DNA of 37,588 bases from a virus, in the IMG/VR virus record IMGVR_UViG_3300006846_000040, positions 1-37,588 of that record; one strand, given 5' to 3'. Within the stretch, counting starts at the first letter, position 1. Every line of letters begins with the position of its first letter. A model generated the notes under the pieces. It was not told the DNA's origin, searched no databases, and was given only the letters and a program-made list of their open reading frames with translations. Positions 14,567 through 21,596 of the stretch are shown one piece after another. The position numbers and the translations under genes were made by a program.

Positions 14567-15260
14567 TTTGCGCCTCCGCTACTTCCTTGGGCTTGTTCTT
14601 GCTACCCTTGGGCCGACCGCCCTTGTTCTTGGGAACATCACTCACCGCATGATATGAGGGCTCCTCAAACCCCGGCGGAAACGGTTGTTCCGCTGGTTTG
14701 CCCTGCACCAGTTTGGCCAGGTCGGCTATCTGCCGCCTCAGATCGGAAATTTCTGCTTCCTTGCGCGCAGCATCCGCCGCAATCGCCTGTGATGCTGCAG
14801 TATCCTTCGCCACCGCCAGAAATGCCTTGGCCTTGGCCCGAAGCTCACGCCCCTTATTGCCAATCTTGTTGATGTGCGTATCATTAACCTCCGCCAATTC
14901 TTCCACCGTATGAACATTGGCCGCCTTGAGGGTCATGGCCAACGACCGATCAACCTGGGGCCATTCCTCGATCGGCAGTCCATTAACAACCGGCTTGCTT
15001 TCCGAGGCTTGAAATGCCGCCCAAGCAACCGGCCATTTTCGTTTGTGTTCCTCAGTCGCAAAAACCTGATGACCTTTTGTCTGCGTGTCACCGGGTACTT
15101 CAGCCTTAAAAAACAATCTTGGCCCATAAACAGGATAGCCGGCCGCTGCGGACTTCCTCTTATCAGGCAGGGGCACTAGGCCAAACCCAACCCGCACCTT
15201 TGGATACATATCGGGGAGCCCATCCTCCCGCTCCATAACCATAACGAATTCGCCATTCAT
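14553..15260 (-). CDS. Capsid-proximal protein with helix-hairpin and AT-hook-like tail
   Basis: A 235-residue protein. The N-terminal half is beta-rich, with a VAWAAFQASESKPVVNGLPI motif. Residues about 120-165 hold a helical repeat (LKAANVHTVEELAEVNDTHI ... GRELRAKAKAFL), a helix-hairpin-like fold. Next come a coiled coil (EAEISDLRRQIADLAKLVQ) and a basic tail KNKGGRPKGSKNKPKE that resembles an AT hook. Proteins of this design are common next to podophage capsid genes; the exact role is unknown. ATG 15260 follows CAGGAGGCGGCGTG and overlaps the upstream stop. Confidence 0.65.
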   Translation of the reverse strand: MNGEFVMVMEREDGLPDMYPKVRVGFGLVPLPDKRKSAAAGYPVYGPRLFFKAEVPGDTQTKGHQVFATEEHKRKWPVAWAAFQASESKPVVNGLPIEEWPQVDRSLAMTLKAANVHTVEELAEVNDTHINKIGNKGRELRAKAKAFLAVAKDTAASQAIAADAARKEAEISDLRRQIADLAKLVQGKPAEQPFPPGFEEPSYHAVSDVPKNKGGRPKGSKNKPKEVAEAQNVPS

Positions 15261-16441
15261 CACGCCGCCTCCTGATTTGCGTTGTACATTCTGCCCATGG
15301 TCTGCAGCAGCCCCTCGCCGTAAAGCCTAAATTTGGCGTCCGGCTGCTTTTCGACTGTCTTCCAGAAGTCGCTTGCATACTGCATCAGGACGACCGTTGT
15401 ATCGAAGATCTCACCAGCACAACGCGCCTGCACAATCTGATGCTCTTTCGGATTGGCTTTGCTGGCGTGCGGTCCTGCCCATTGCTGCGCCCATGTCGCC
15501 GGCTTGTCCGAGTCGTACTTGCCTATGGAGCAGTCCATTCCATACATCGAAAAATTACGATAACCCATTTCATAGAACAGACCGATCGACCTCAGCCCGA
15601 CATTGCTCCCACCGGGGGCGAGCCAGCGATCAGGCTCAAGCTTCCTGAGTTGAATGTTCAGCGGGCTAGAACAATGAAATAACGAAACGTCATAGCCCTG
15701 CAACTTCTCGATCAGGACGGGATGCACCATCGAGCCCAGCAGATATTCTACCTCATGGGACGGTCGATTGATGTTGTCGGCCTTGTGCGGACGGGGGTCG
15801 CATTCGACGTGATAGTGTGGCGTGATGCCGTGGTCGATCAGGAAGTCATGCGCCCCTGACACCGATATGATGTTGCTCGGTCCCTCTAGAGCTTCCTCCA
15901 CAAGCCGCGGCAGGTTGTCAGTCAATGACGGCCCGTAACAAGCGATAATCGCCCGTACATCATGTGCCGGCGCCTGTGCTACCCGCTTCTTGATGGTTGC
16001 CGAATTTTTGACGATGCTGTCCCACCAGCCTTCGGCCGTGCCGGCGGCAACAATCTTGGCACCTGGAACAGCCTTCATGATCGGCGAACCTATTATCGAG
16101 GCAATAGACCCCTCCTGCTTGGAATCCATTATGGTAAAATGCTTCCCGATGATCCGGGTCCACGTCTCAAAATTCCTCATTGCGTCCAGTTGGATCCCAA
16201 ACATCACCGCAACGCGGGCGAGAGACTTGATTGCCGTCAAGGCATCATCGACATTGCGCTGGTGCTCCAAAATGCCGAAGGCCATGATGATATCGGCCGG
16301 CTTGTGATCCGGGCGTCCCTCCCAGATTTCATAGGTTCTGATGCGACCCCAGCTATCATCATATTTTTCAGAGAAGCGCCGCACCTCCTCAAACTTCGCT
16401 TCTATATCTTTCATAAATCGTCGGCGCCGATTTCTGTTCAT
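15260..16441 (-). CDS. DUF115/MptE-Maf-like protein with N-terminal methyltransferase remnant
   Basis: A 393-residue protein. Residues about 45-115 read 'ADIIMAFGILEHQRNVDDAL' and then LARVAVMFGIQLD, the motif IV side of a class I methyltransferase, but no motif I (ExGxGxG) is present. From about 165 the DUF115 features follow: CYGPSL, 'VSGAHDFLIDHGITPHYHVE' with CDPRPHK, GGSNVGLRS and GYRNFSMYGMDCS. Family knowledge: PF01973 includes MptE-like enzymes and the Maf flagellin glycosyltransferases. A paralogue lies at 29231-30067. ATG 16441 overlaps the preceding methyltransferase stop as ATGA. Transfer of sugar to virion protein is a hypothesis. Confidence 0.7.
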   Translation of the reverse strand: MNRNRRRRFMKDIEAKFEEVRRFSEKYDDSWGRIRTYEIWEGRPDHKPADIIMAFGILEHQRNVDDALTAIKSLARVAVMFGIQLDAMRNFETWTRIIGKHFTIMDSKQEGSIASIIGSPIMKAVPGAKIVAAGTAEGWWDSIVKNSATIKKRVAQAPAHDVRAIIACYGPSLTDNLPRLVEEALEGPSNIISVSGAHDFLIDHGITPHYHVECDPRPHKADNINRPSHEVEYLLGSMVHPVLIEKLQGYDVSLFHCSSPLNIQLRKLEPDRWLAPGGSNVGLRSIGLFYEMGYRNFSMYGMDCSIGKYDSDKPATWAQQWAGPHASKANPKEHQIVQARCAGEIFDTTVVLMQYASDFWKTVEKQPDAKFRLYGEGLLQTMGRMYNANQEAA

Positions 16442-16986
16442 GTCCGCATCGCCATTCTGATCCGGGTGTCCCCGAATGTATCCTCAACCGGCAGCACCTG
16501 ATGCGGCACATCGGCCAACACTGCATTACAGCCGAATTTCGAGGTATCCACGCCCCCCATGTAATAGTCGTCAAAGACGATGTAGCGCGAATGTTTCAAG
16601 GCCTCGTAGTCGCCGCGGATTGTTTCGATGGAATGCCCACCGTCGATGAAAACAAAATCGGCCATGATATTCTTGCCGTGCAATGTGTCGCGGGTGTTGC
16701 CTTGGATGAGCTCGAATGTAAAACCAGGGTTGTTGTCCTTGAGGATCTGTAACTTCTGCGCAGCGGTTTGCCGTTCAGCGGAGCCCTTGCCATTCATCTC
16801 GGCGGCATTGGTTTGCGGCGTTGCGCTCTCAAACAGATCGAAGCCGAGGTAACGGACATCATTACGGTGGGCGAGTGCGACCTGGCACATGACCATGGCA
16901 CGGGTCCCCCGGTGTGTCCCGACCTCAACGATGAATTGCGGCCGGGCCATGCCGATCAGGTCAACGAGTTGGTCGTATCGGTTCAT
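16438..16986 (-). CDS. Class I SAM-dependent methyltransferase
   Basis: A 182-residue protein. FIVEVGTHRGTRA (about 18-30) is motif I for SAM binding; RYLGFDLFE supplies the acidic residue of strand 2; 'DFVFIDGGHSIETIRGDYEA' and SRYIVFDDYY are the later motifs, as in Methyltransf_24/TylF-like sugar or small-molecule methylases. ATG 16986 has CAGAGGG six bases ahead and overlaps the end of the dehydratase gene by 26 bases, which decides the start. Next to GDP-mannose dehydratase and glycosyltransferases it may methylate a deoxysugar, though the acceptor is unknown. Confidence 0.75.
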   Translation of the reverse strand: MNRYDQLVDLIGMARPQFIVEVGTHRGTRAMVMCQVALAHRNDVRYLGFDLFESATPQTNAAEMNGKGSAERQTAAQKLQILKDNNPGFTFELIQGNTRDTLHGKNIMADFVFIDGGHSIETIRGDYEALKHSRYIVFDDYYMGGVDTSKFGCNAVLADVPHQVLPVEDTFGDTRIRMAMRT

Positions 16987-17956
16987 GCCAACCCTCTGAT
17001 ATGTCGGTGATGACCATTTCTTGCACCAAGTCGCGGAACGAGGTTTTGGGTTCCCATCCAATCGAGCGGGCCTTGCCTGCGTCCCCACAGAGAACGTCAA
17101 CCTCGGTCGGGCGGTAGAATTGCGGGTCTATCGTCACAACCACGCGGTTGTTATTGTCTATCCCATATTCCTGCTCGCCCTTGCCTACCCATGCGATGGT
17201 GCGGCCTATGCATTCAAAGGCCGCTTCCACAAACTCACGTACAGTTCTGGTTTCTCCCGTAGCGAGCACATAGTCGGCGGGTTCAGGCTGCTGCATAATC
17301 TTCCACATACCAAGCACGTAGTCGCGGGCATGGCCCCAATCGCGCTTAGCGTCAAGATTGCCCAACCGCAAAGGCTCCGTTCGTCCATTGGTAAACCCGG
17401 CGACCGCCTTGGTGATCTTTCGGGTGACAAATTGTTCGCCACGTCTTGGGCTTTCATGGTTGAACAGGATGCCGTTGCAGGCATACATGCCATGCGCTTC
17501 GCGGTAGTTCACCGTCATCCAGTAGGCCGCCAGTTTGGACACCCCGTAGGGTGAGCGGGGCCAGAAATCGGTCGCTTCACTCTGCGGTGGCGGGAACGAG
17601 CCGAACATCTCGGATGTGGACGCCTGGTAGAACTTGCCGCCATTCCAGCGGACGGCCTCAAGTAGATCGGTCACCGCAAGGGCATTAACCTGCATGGTCA
17701 GGCTGGGCTGCTCGAACGACACCCCAACATGACTTTGCGCAGCAAGGTTATAGATTTCATCCGGTTTGATGCGGGCAACAAGATGGCCAAGCCCGTCCGT
17801 CATGTCCCCGTCATGCCAGATAATGTCGTTCAACGGTGGAGATGGACGAGTGGTAGAAGTCCGCCGCAGCGCGTGAACGTCATAGTCCTTCTCACACAGC
17901 AGCTCACACAAATATTGCCCATCCTGCCCTGTCGCGCCGGTGACCAGGGCTCTCAT
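16961..17956 (-). CDS. gmd: GDP-mannose 4,6-dehydratase
   Basis: A 331-residue short-chain dehydrogenase. GATGQDG (7-13) binds NADP; 'FYQASTSEMFG' with Thr114 and Glu116, and Tyr137/Lys141 in 'SPYGVSKLAAYW', form the catalytic set; 'NHESPRRGEQFVTRKI' and KRDWGHARDYV are diagnostic of Gmd. It converts GDP-D-mannose to GDP-4-keto-6-deoxymannose, the precursor of L-fucose, D-rhamnose, colitose and perosamine. No reductase or aminotransferase for the next step is seen in the window, so the product must be finished by host enzymes. ATG 17956 overlaps the previous glycosyltransferase stop as ATGA. Confidence 0.93.
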   Translation of the reverse strand: MRALVTGATGQDGQYLCELLCEKDYDVHALRRTSTTRPSPPLNDIIWHDGDMTDGLGHLVARIKPDEIYNLAAQSHVGVSFEQPSLTMQVNALAVTDLLEAVRWNGGKFYQASTSEMFGSFPPPQSEATDFWPRSPYGVSKLAAYWMTVNYREAHGMYACNGILFNHESPRRGEQFVTRKITKAVAGFTNGRTEPLRLGNLDAKRDWGHARDYVLGMWKIMQQPEPADYVLATGETRTVREFVEAAFECIGRTIAWVGKGEQEYGIDNNNRVVVTIDPQFYRPTEVDVLCGDAGKARSIGWEPKTSFRDLVQEMVITDISEGWHEPIRPTR

Positions 17957-18678
17957 GCAACGGCCCCGTAGGCTTCGCGCTTCTGCTTGTTGCCCTTGTT
18001 GTGCTTCATGACTGTTCCCAAGGGCGTATGCGGCATGACCGCAAGACCTTCGCCGCGATAATCCTTCCCCAGGTCGTTGAACTTGTGTCCCCGTTGCTCG
18101 TAAATTTTCCGCAGGCCATCGAACACCATGCAGTCGTGCTGCTGCGGCAGGTCGATAACTGCGTCGTGCGTGTACCACAAGCGCATGTCGTCCAAGAACT
18201 CTCTGCCTGACTTGGTGGCACAGTTATAAGCAACAAACCCGGATTCGGTGTGTTGCCACCACTCACGCCCCATGTAGGTTGCCACGCAATCGTCAGGCAA
18301 AACGCTATCGAGGAACGCATGCGTCACGGGAGCCTTCGTCTCGATGTCGCCGTCCAGCCAGATCAGAAAATCCGTTTCACGCGGCGCCGCGGTGACGGCA
18401 AAAACCTTGTGGCAGAACTTTATTGGCTGTCTGCGGTAGTCTACCGGGTGATCGGTATGCCGCGCCATGAACGCCGCGCGGTCTTCATCATCATCAAGCG
18501 GCGTCCAGTACCATTTCAGCAATTCTTCTTCATCGTCTGTATATTCCTCATCGCCCTCATAATAGACGTATAACGGGATATCCTTCGGCCAGAACTTGTT
18601 AAACGAATCCAGCATCCGCTGCCCATAGACCTCATAGCCCTTGCGGGAAAACGTCGTAACAACCGTTATACTGCCCAT
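17953..18678 (-). CDS. GT-A-type glycosyltransferase
   Basis: A 241-residue protein. ITVVTTFSRKGYEVYGQRML is the usual first strand and helix. LIWLDGDIET (about 124-133) holds the DxD metal and nucleotide-sugar site, and 'ESGFVAYNC' follows like the acceptor side of GT-A enzymes. I start at ATG 18678, with GAGGAA 12 bases upstream, rather than at a longer frame inside the neighbour. It ends in a basic, Lys-rich tail (KHNKGNKQKREAYG). Donor and acceptor are unknown. It sits between another glycosyltransferase and gmd, overlapping both. Confidence 0.7.
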   Translation of the reverse strand: MGSITVVTTFSRKGYEVYGQRMLDSFNKFWPKDIPLYVYYEGDEEYTDDEEELLKWYWTPLDDDEDRAAFMARHTDHPVDYRRQPIKFCHKVFAVTAAPRETDFLIWLDGDIETKAPVTHAFLDSVLPDDCVATYMGREWWQHTESGFVAYNCATKSGREFLDDMRLWYTHDAVIDLPQQHDCMVFDGLRKIYEQRGHKFNDLGKDYRGEGLAVMPHTPLGTVMKHNKGNKQKREAYGAVA

Positions 18679-19406
18679 CGTTCCAATTCCTCGAACCATT
18701 CGTCCGCATATTCCACGTTGCGAAATGCTTCCAGCCACGGCCCGCCGTTCGTAAAATGGACGATCTTCAGGGCTTCGTCGTCGGTCTTGCTGGTCCCAAC
18801 CAGATAATTCCAGACCGGGGACAAGTCGCCGATTTCGTCGTCACGCAGCCAACAGAACCGATGCAGGTCGCGTCCCGGCAAGGTGTTAACCATCTCAACG
18901 TCCAGCGCCTTGTTCGACGGATGGTCGCAATTGAACGCCATGACCGATGACCAATTCTTGCGCGGATAGGTCGTCTGCACTTGCCCGTCCATCTTGGTCG
19001 TATTCTCGGGGATGTGGTTATGCTTGACGCAGTACAGCGCCTTCTTGTCGTCCAGGCCCTCAATCATCTCCGACAGATTGGCGCGGACCAGAACGTCACA
19101 ATCCATGAAGATTGCCCAGCCACACTCGCCCCAGGGGTTGCTATCGTCCCAAACCAGTGTGGGCACCAGAAACCGCGAGATCGCAAACTCCGTGGACATC
19201 GGAGCTTCCGAAATCACATCCCACAGCCGTCCTAGCCGCCGCTCGGTCGGGCGGTAGTACAACCCATCTCGATGAAGAGAAGAGAGCACCAGGCCATTGA
19301 CTGGGATATGCCTGTTCCAGCGGCGGATGCTCTGTCTTGCGACTGCGAACGCCGCCGCCTCACGCGGATCGAAGCCCAGCCAAACACAACTGAGCTTTCG
19401 GGACAT
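18666..19406 (-). CDS. GT8-like glycosyltransferase
   Basis: A 246-residue protein. LSCVWLGFDPREAAAFAVAR at the start is typical of glycosyltransferases that read 'vyigfDprE..a..v...Si'. AIFMDCDVLVRANLSEM (about 97-113) includes the DxD motif, and VHFTNGGPWLEAF near the end is the conserved C-terminal His segment of GT8-type enzymes. ATG 19406 follows GTGAGGTTTC. It is the first gene after the tRNA-like gap, so this gap may mark the start of an acquired glycan cassette (19406-15260). Confidence 0.75.
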   Translation of the reverse strand: MSRKLSCVWLGFDPREAAAFAVARQSIRRWNRHIPVNGLVLSSLHRDGLYYRPTERRLGRLWDVISEAPMSTEFAISRFLVPTLVWDDSNPWGECGWAIFMDCDVLVRANLSEMIEGLDDKKALYCVKHNHIPENTTKMDGQVQTTYPRKNWSSVMAFNCDHPSNKALDVEMVNTLPGRDLHRFCWLRDDEIGDLSPVWNYLVGTSKTDDEALKIVHFTNGGPWLEAFRNVEYADEWFEELERWAV

Positions 19407-19420
19407 GAAACCTCACAAAA

Positions 19421-19539
19421 AGATGCCGGCCGGATTCGAACCGGCGTATCCCGTTCCATAGCTTTGGCGTAGCCGTAGCCCCGGCAGCAGGGAGTCGAAC
19501 CCAAGGAGACGAGAACCGGCGAAGCCAGCCGGCGGCATT
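19421..19539 (-). other. tRNA-like intergenic element, degenerate
   Basis: On the - strand this gap contains two T-arm-like hairpins. GCCGG-TTCGAAT-CCGGC (19445-19429) has a perfect 5-bp stem and canonical loop; GGG-TTCGACT-CCC (19502-19490) has a 3-bp stem. A third hairpin, CCGGC-TGGCTTC-GCCGG, lies at 19532-19516. The seven bases after the first T-arm (CGGCATC, 19428-19422) pair at six of seven positions with AATGCCG at 19539-19533, like an acceptor stem. The enclosed 119 nt are too long for a tRNA, and I find no good anticodon arm. It could be a tRNA fossil, a tRNA-mimic or a processing site; the T5 run after it could also make it a weak terminator. Confidence 0.45.
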
Positions 19540-19548
19540 AGTTGGGCG

Positions 19549-20082
19549 TTACGCGATGCTCTGACGGCTCATCACGGGATAGTTCAACCACGCAGCGGTG
19601 GCTGTGTCCTGCAACCCGCTGGTAGCCGTCAGCCAAGCACCATCAATCACCGTTGACAGCGAGGTGATGCCGTCATCGACGGTGCCGGTGCCGGTGATGC
19701 TGGGACGCAACTGCACATAGGGCAGCGACGACAGAGAGGCGATCAGGGAGCAGGCACCATAGATTTGCACCCAGATCAGCATCGAGGCCGAAGCCGTCAC
19801 CGAGACGATGGCAGCACCCACCGCCCCGTGTTTGGTGACGACTTCATCACCCGCCGTGAACATGGAGAACCTGAACGGCGAGACCCCCGCCGCAGGCGCC
19901 AGGGTACCGATGCGGCCGATCGAGCCGCTGACGGTGACCTGCGTACCCGAGACCTCACAAAGGATGTACTCCTTGCCGTCGTGGGTTCGGGCACGGGTTC
20001 CCCTTGCGGGGCAGACGCCCTTGACAAGTTCGTCCGGTGTGTAGACCCGACCCGGACTGCAGCCAACGATTGAGTAAGACAT
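19549..20082 (-). CDS. Probable head decoration or minor head protein
   Basis: A 177-residue, mostly beta protein with few charged residues. It opens MSYSIVGCSPGRVYTPDELV and is Ser/Thr/Gly-rich, with strand-like stretches (EYILCEVSGTQVTVSGSIG). It sits directly after the major capsid gene, 12 bases away, with a strong GGAGG six bases before its ATG, so high expression is expected. This position often holds capsid decoration proteins. No motif confirms the assignment. Confidence 0.55.
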   Translation of the reverse strand: MSYSIVGCSPGRVYTPDELVKGVCPARGTRARTHDGKEYILCEVSGTQVTVSGSIGRIGTLAPAAGVSPFRFSMFTAGDEVVTKHGAVGAAIVSVTASASMLIWVQIYGACSLIASLSSLPYVQLRPSITGTGTVDDGITSLSTVIDGAWLTATSGLQDTATAAWLNYPVMSRQSIA

Positions 20083-20094
20083 TGCTGACCTCCG

Positions 20095-21090
20095 TTAGAT
20101 CGGGCTGAACACGATGCCCTGCAGCGACATATTGGAAACGCAGAGATTGCCTGCGAAGCCAAGGAAGCGGACAGTGGCATCCTGGTTGACGGGGATCCGA
20201 TCGCCGCCGAAGGGGACGAAGTTACGATCGGGGTGTGGTCTCAAGTAAATGTAGTCGGTGTTCAGCGCGTACACCGTCTTGGCCGGGCAGTACCCGTTGT
20301 CCAGGACAAAATCCGCGTTTGAACCGACTCCGAAATACTTGAGGTTGGTGAAGCCATAACCGCCCAACGTCTCGTCCGTGATGCGTTGGATCGGCTGCAG
20401 GCTCTCCAGATAGAACCTGTAACCGATGCCATCCGCCACGTAGAGGTCGGGACGGTCAGAGCCGCGCGTGCAGGCAATTGCCAAGGTGTTCAGCCCGCGC
20501 ATGAACTCGGACGGGTTGAACGTGGCAATATTGACGCTCGTGGCCGACATCGTCACGGTTGCAACTTGGTTGCGCCAGAACGTGTTGTCCACGCGCGAGA
20601 TACCGCCCACGGTGCCGGTGGTCGGAGCCGAGATGATAAGCAGCTGCAAACCGTGCATCTGCTTGCCACCCGAGCCGGTGCCGTCCGAATAGCTCGCTTG
20701 GGCAACCAAGTCGTTGAGTGACTTTTCGCCGTTGCGAACCCTGGACGCCACCAAGTCGATGACCTCGAATTCGCCCATGTTCTTGAGCTTTTCGAGGCCC
20801 GACCAGACAACCGGGACGTAGGCTTGCTTCCAATCATACTCTGCGGCGGAGAACGGCTCGAACGGTGTCGTGCTCAGAGGGTCATAGCCGGCATACCATC
20901 CACCATTAGTGTTCAGCGCCTGCTCGATTTCCTGCACGATAGTTCGGCCGCCCGCGGCCGGTTTGACCTTGCCGCGTCGGCGAAGCCGATCGAGCAAGAC
21001 CGTAGACCTCGTGGCATTGTCGGCGAGCTTACCGCTGCGGTTCCGCAGGGTCGTCGTGACAATGTCATCGAAGTTGGGATTGGCCGGAAT
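20095..21090 (-). CDS. Major capsid protein, apparent ATT start
   Basis: 331 residues if translation begins at ATT 21090-21088. The family features are 'NPNFDDIVTTTLRNRSGKLA', then LLDRLRRRGKVK, GGRTIVQEIEQA, FSAAEYDWKQAYVPVVWSGL and YSDGTGSGGKQMHGLQLL, all typical of a common tailed-phage capsid family. The first canonical start in frame (TTG 20997) would drop 31 conserved residues of the N-terminal arm. Upstream of the ATT lies GGGAG (21103-21099) with an eight-base spacer, and an in-frame TAA at 21108-21106 that ends the HNH gene. Homologues as I remember them begin M-P-A-N-P-N-F, exactly where ATT-CCG-GCC-AAT stands, so ATT replaces ATG. Read-through or a shorter TTG start are the alternatives. 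Confidence 0.85.
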   Translation of the reverse strand: MPANPNFDDIVTTTLRNRSGKLADNATRSTVLLDRLRRRGKVKPAAGGRTIVQEIEQALNTNGGWYAGYDPLSTTPFEPFSAAEYDWKQAYVPVVWSGLEKLKNMGEFEVIDLVASRVRNGEKSLNDLVAQASYSDGTGSGGKQMHGLQLLIISAPTTGTVGGISRVDNTFWRNQVATVTMSATSVNIATFNPSEFMRGLNTLAIACTRGSDRPDLYVADGIGYRFYLESLQPIQRITDETLGGYGFTNLKYFGVGSNADFVLDNGYCPAKTVYALNTDYIYLRPHPDRNFVPFGGDRIPVNQDATVRFLGFAGNLCVSNMSLQGIVFSPI

Positions 21091-21105
21091 AGCACGTACT
21101 CCCTT

Positions 21106-21582
21106 TTAAGGAATACGCGAGAATGCTCCGAAATATTTATCGGCTGCTTTCGCATAGGCAGCCATGGCGTCATCGGAGTTTGAAAAGCAACCCAGATGAA
21201 TACCTTGCCGACTGACTGTGATTCGTGCGCGCCATTTCCCGTTAGCCATCAACTGAATTCCCTTAACTCCATTTTTGGGAGTCCGGTTACGATGGTTTTC
21301 TTGCCGAGTTGCTTCGCGTAGGTTGGCCCATGCATTGTTGGCGCGGTTGCCATCCACATGATCGATGTCATGTTTCGGAAACCTTCCAACCATGTAGAGG
21401 AATGCCAACCGGTGCGCCAGGTACAACGTCCCGTCGATTCTGGCGATTGGGTAGCCGTGAGTATCACGACACTTAACTACCGAACCAACCTTCACTCGAT
21501 TAGACGTTGGCTTCTTCCAGGTTAGCAGCCCGGCGAGCGGGTCATAGTGCAACACTTCACGCAGTCTTTCGGTCGTCAGCAT
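21106..21582 (-). CDS. HNH homing endonuclease with AP2 DNA-binding domain
   Basis: A 158-residue protein. It contains AHRLAFLYMVG, then DIDHVDGNRANNAWANLRE and TRQENHRN (residues about 57-100), the HNH_3 core with its His, Asp-His and Asn residues. GVKGIQLMANGKWRARITVS...LGCFSNSDDAMAAYAKAADKYFG (about 105-152) is an AP2-type DNA-binding domain. This pairing is typical of free-standing phage homing endonucleases. ATG 21582 follows AAGGAAATTCAAGTG; a TTG at 21600 would overlap the scaffold stop. It sits alone between scaffold and capsid genes, which otherwise adjoin, and shares the capsid reading frame. Confidence 0.9.
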   Translation of the reverse strand: MLTTERLREVLHYDPLAGLLTWKKPTSNRVKVGSVVKCRDTHGYPIARIDGTLYLAHRLAFLYMVGRFPKHDIDHVDGNRANNAWANLREATRQENHRNRTPKNGVKGIQLMANGKWRARITVSRQGIHLGCFSNSDDAMAAYAKAADKYFGAFSRIP

Positions 21583-21596
21583 CACTTGAATTTCCT

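Noticed and set aside
19421-19496. A functional tRNA gene ending at 19421
   Set aside because: A good T-arm and a 6/7 acceptor (GCTGCCG with CGGCATC) can be drawn, but the D-arm spacing is wrong and no 5-bp anticodon stem with T33 is found.
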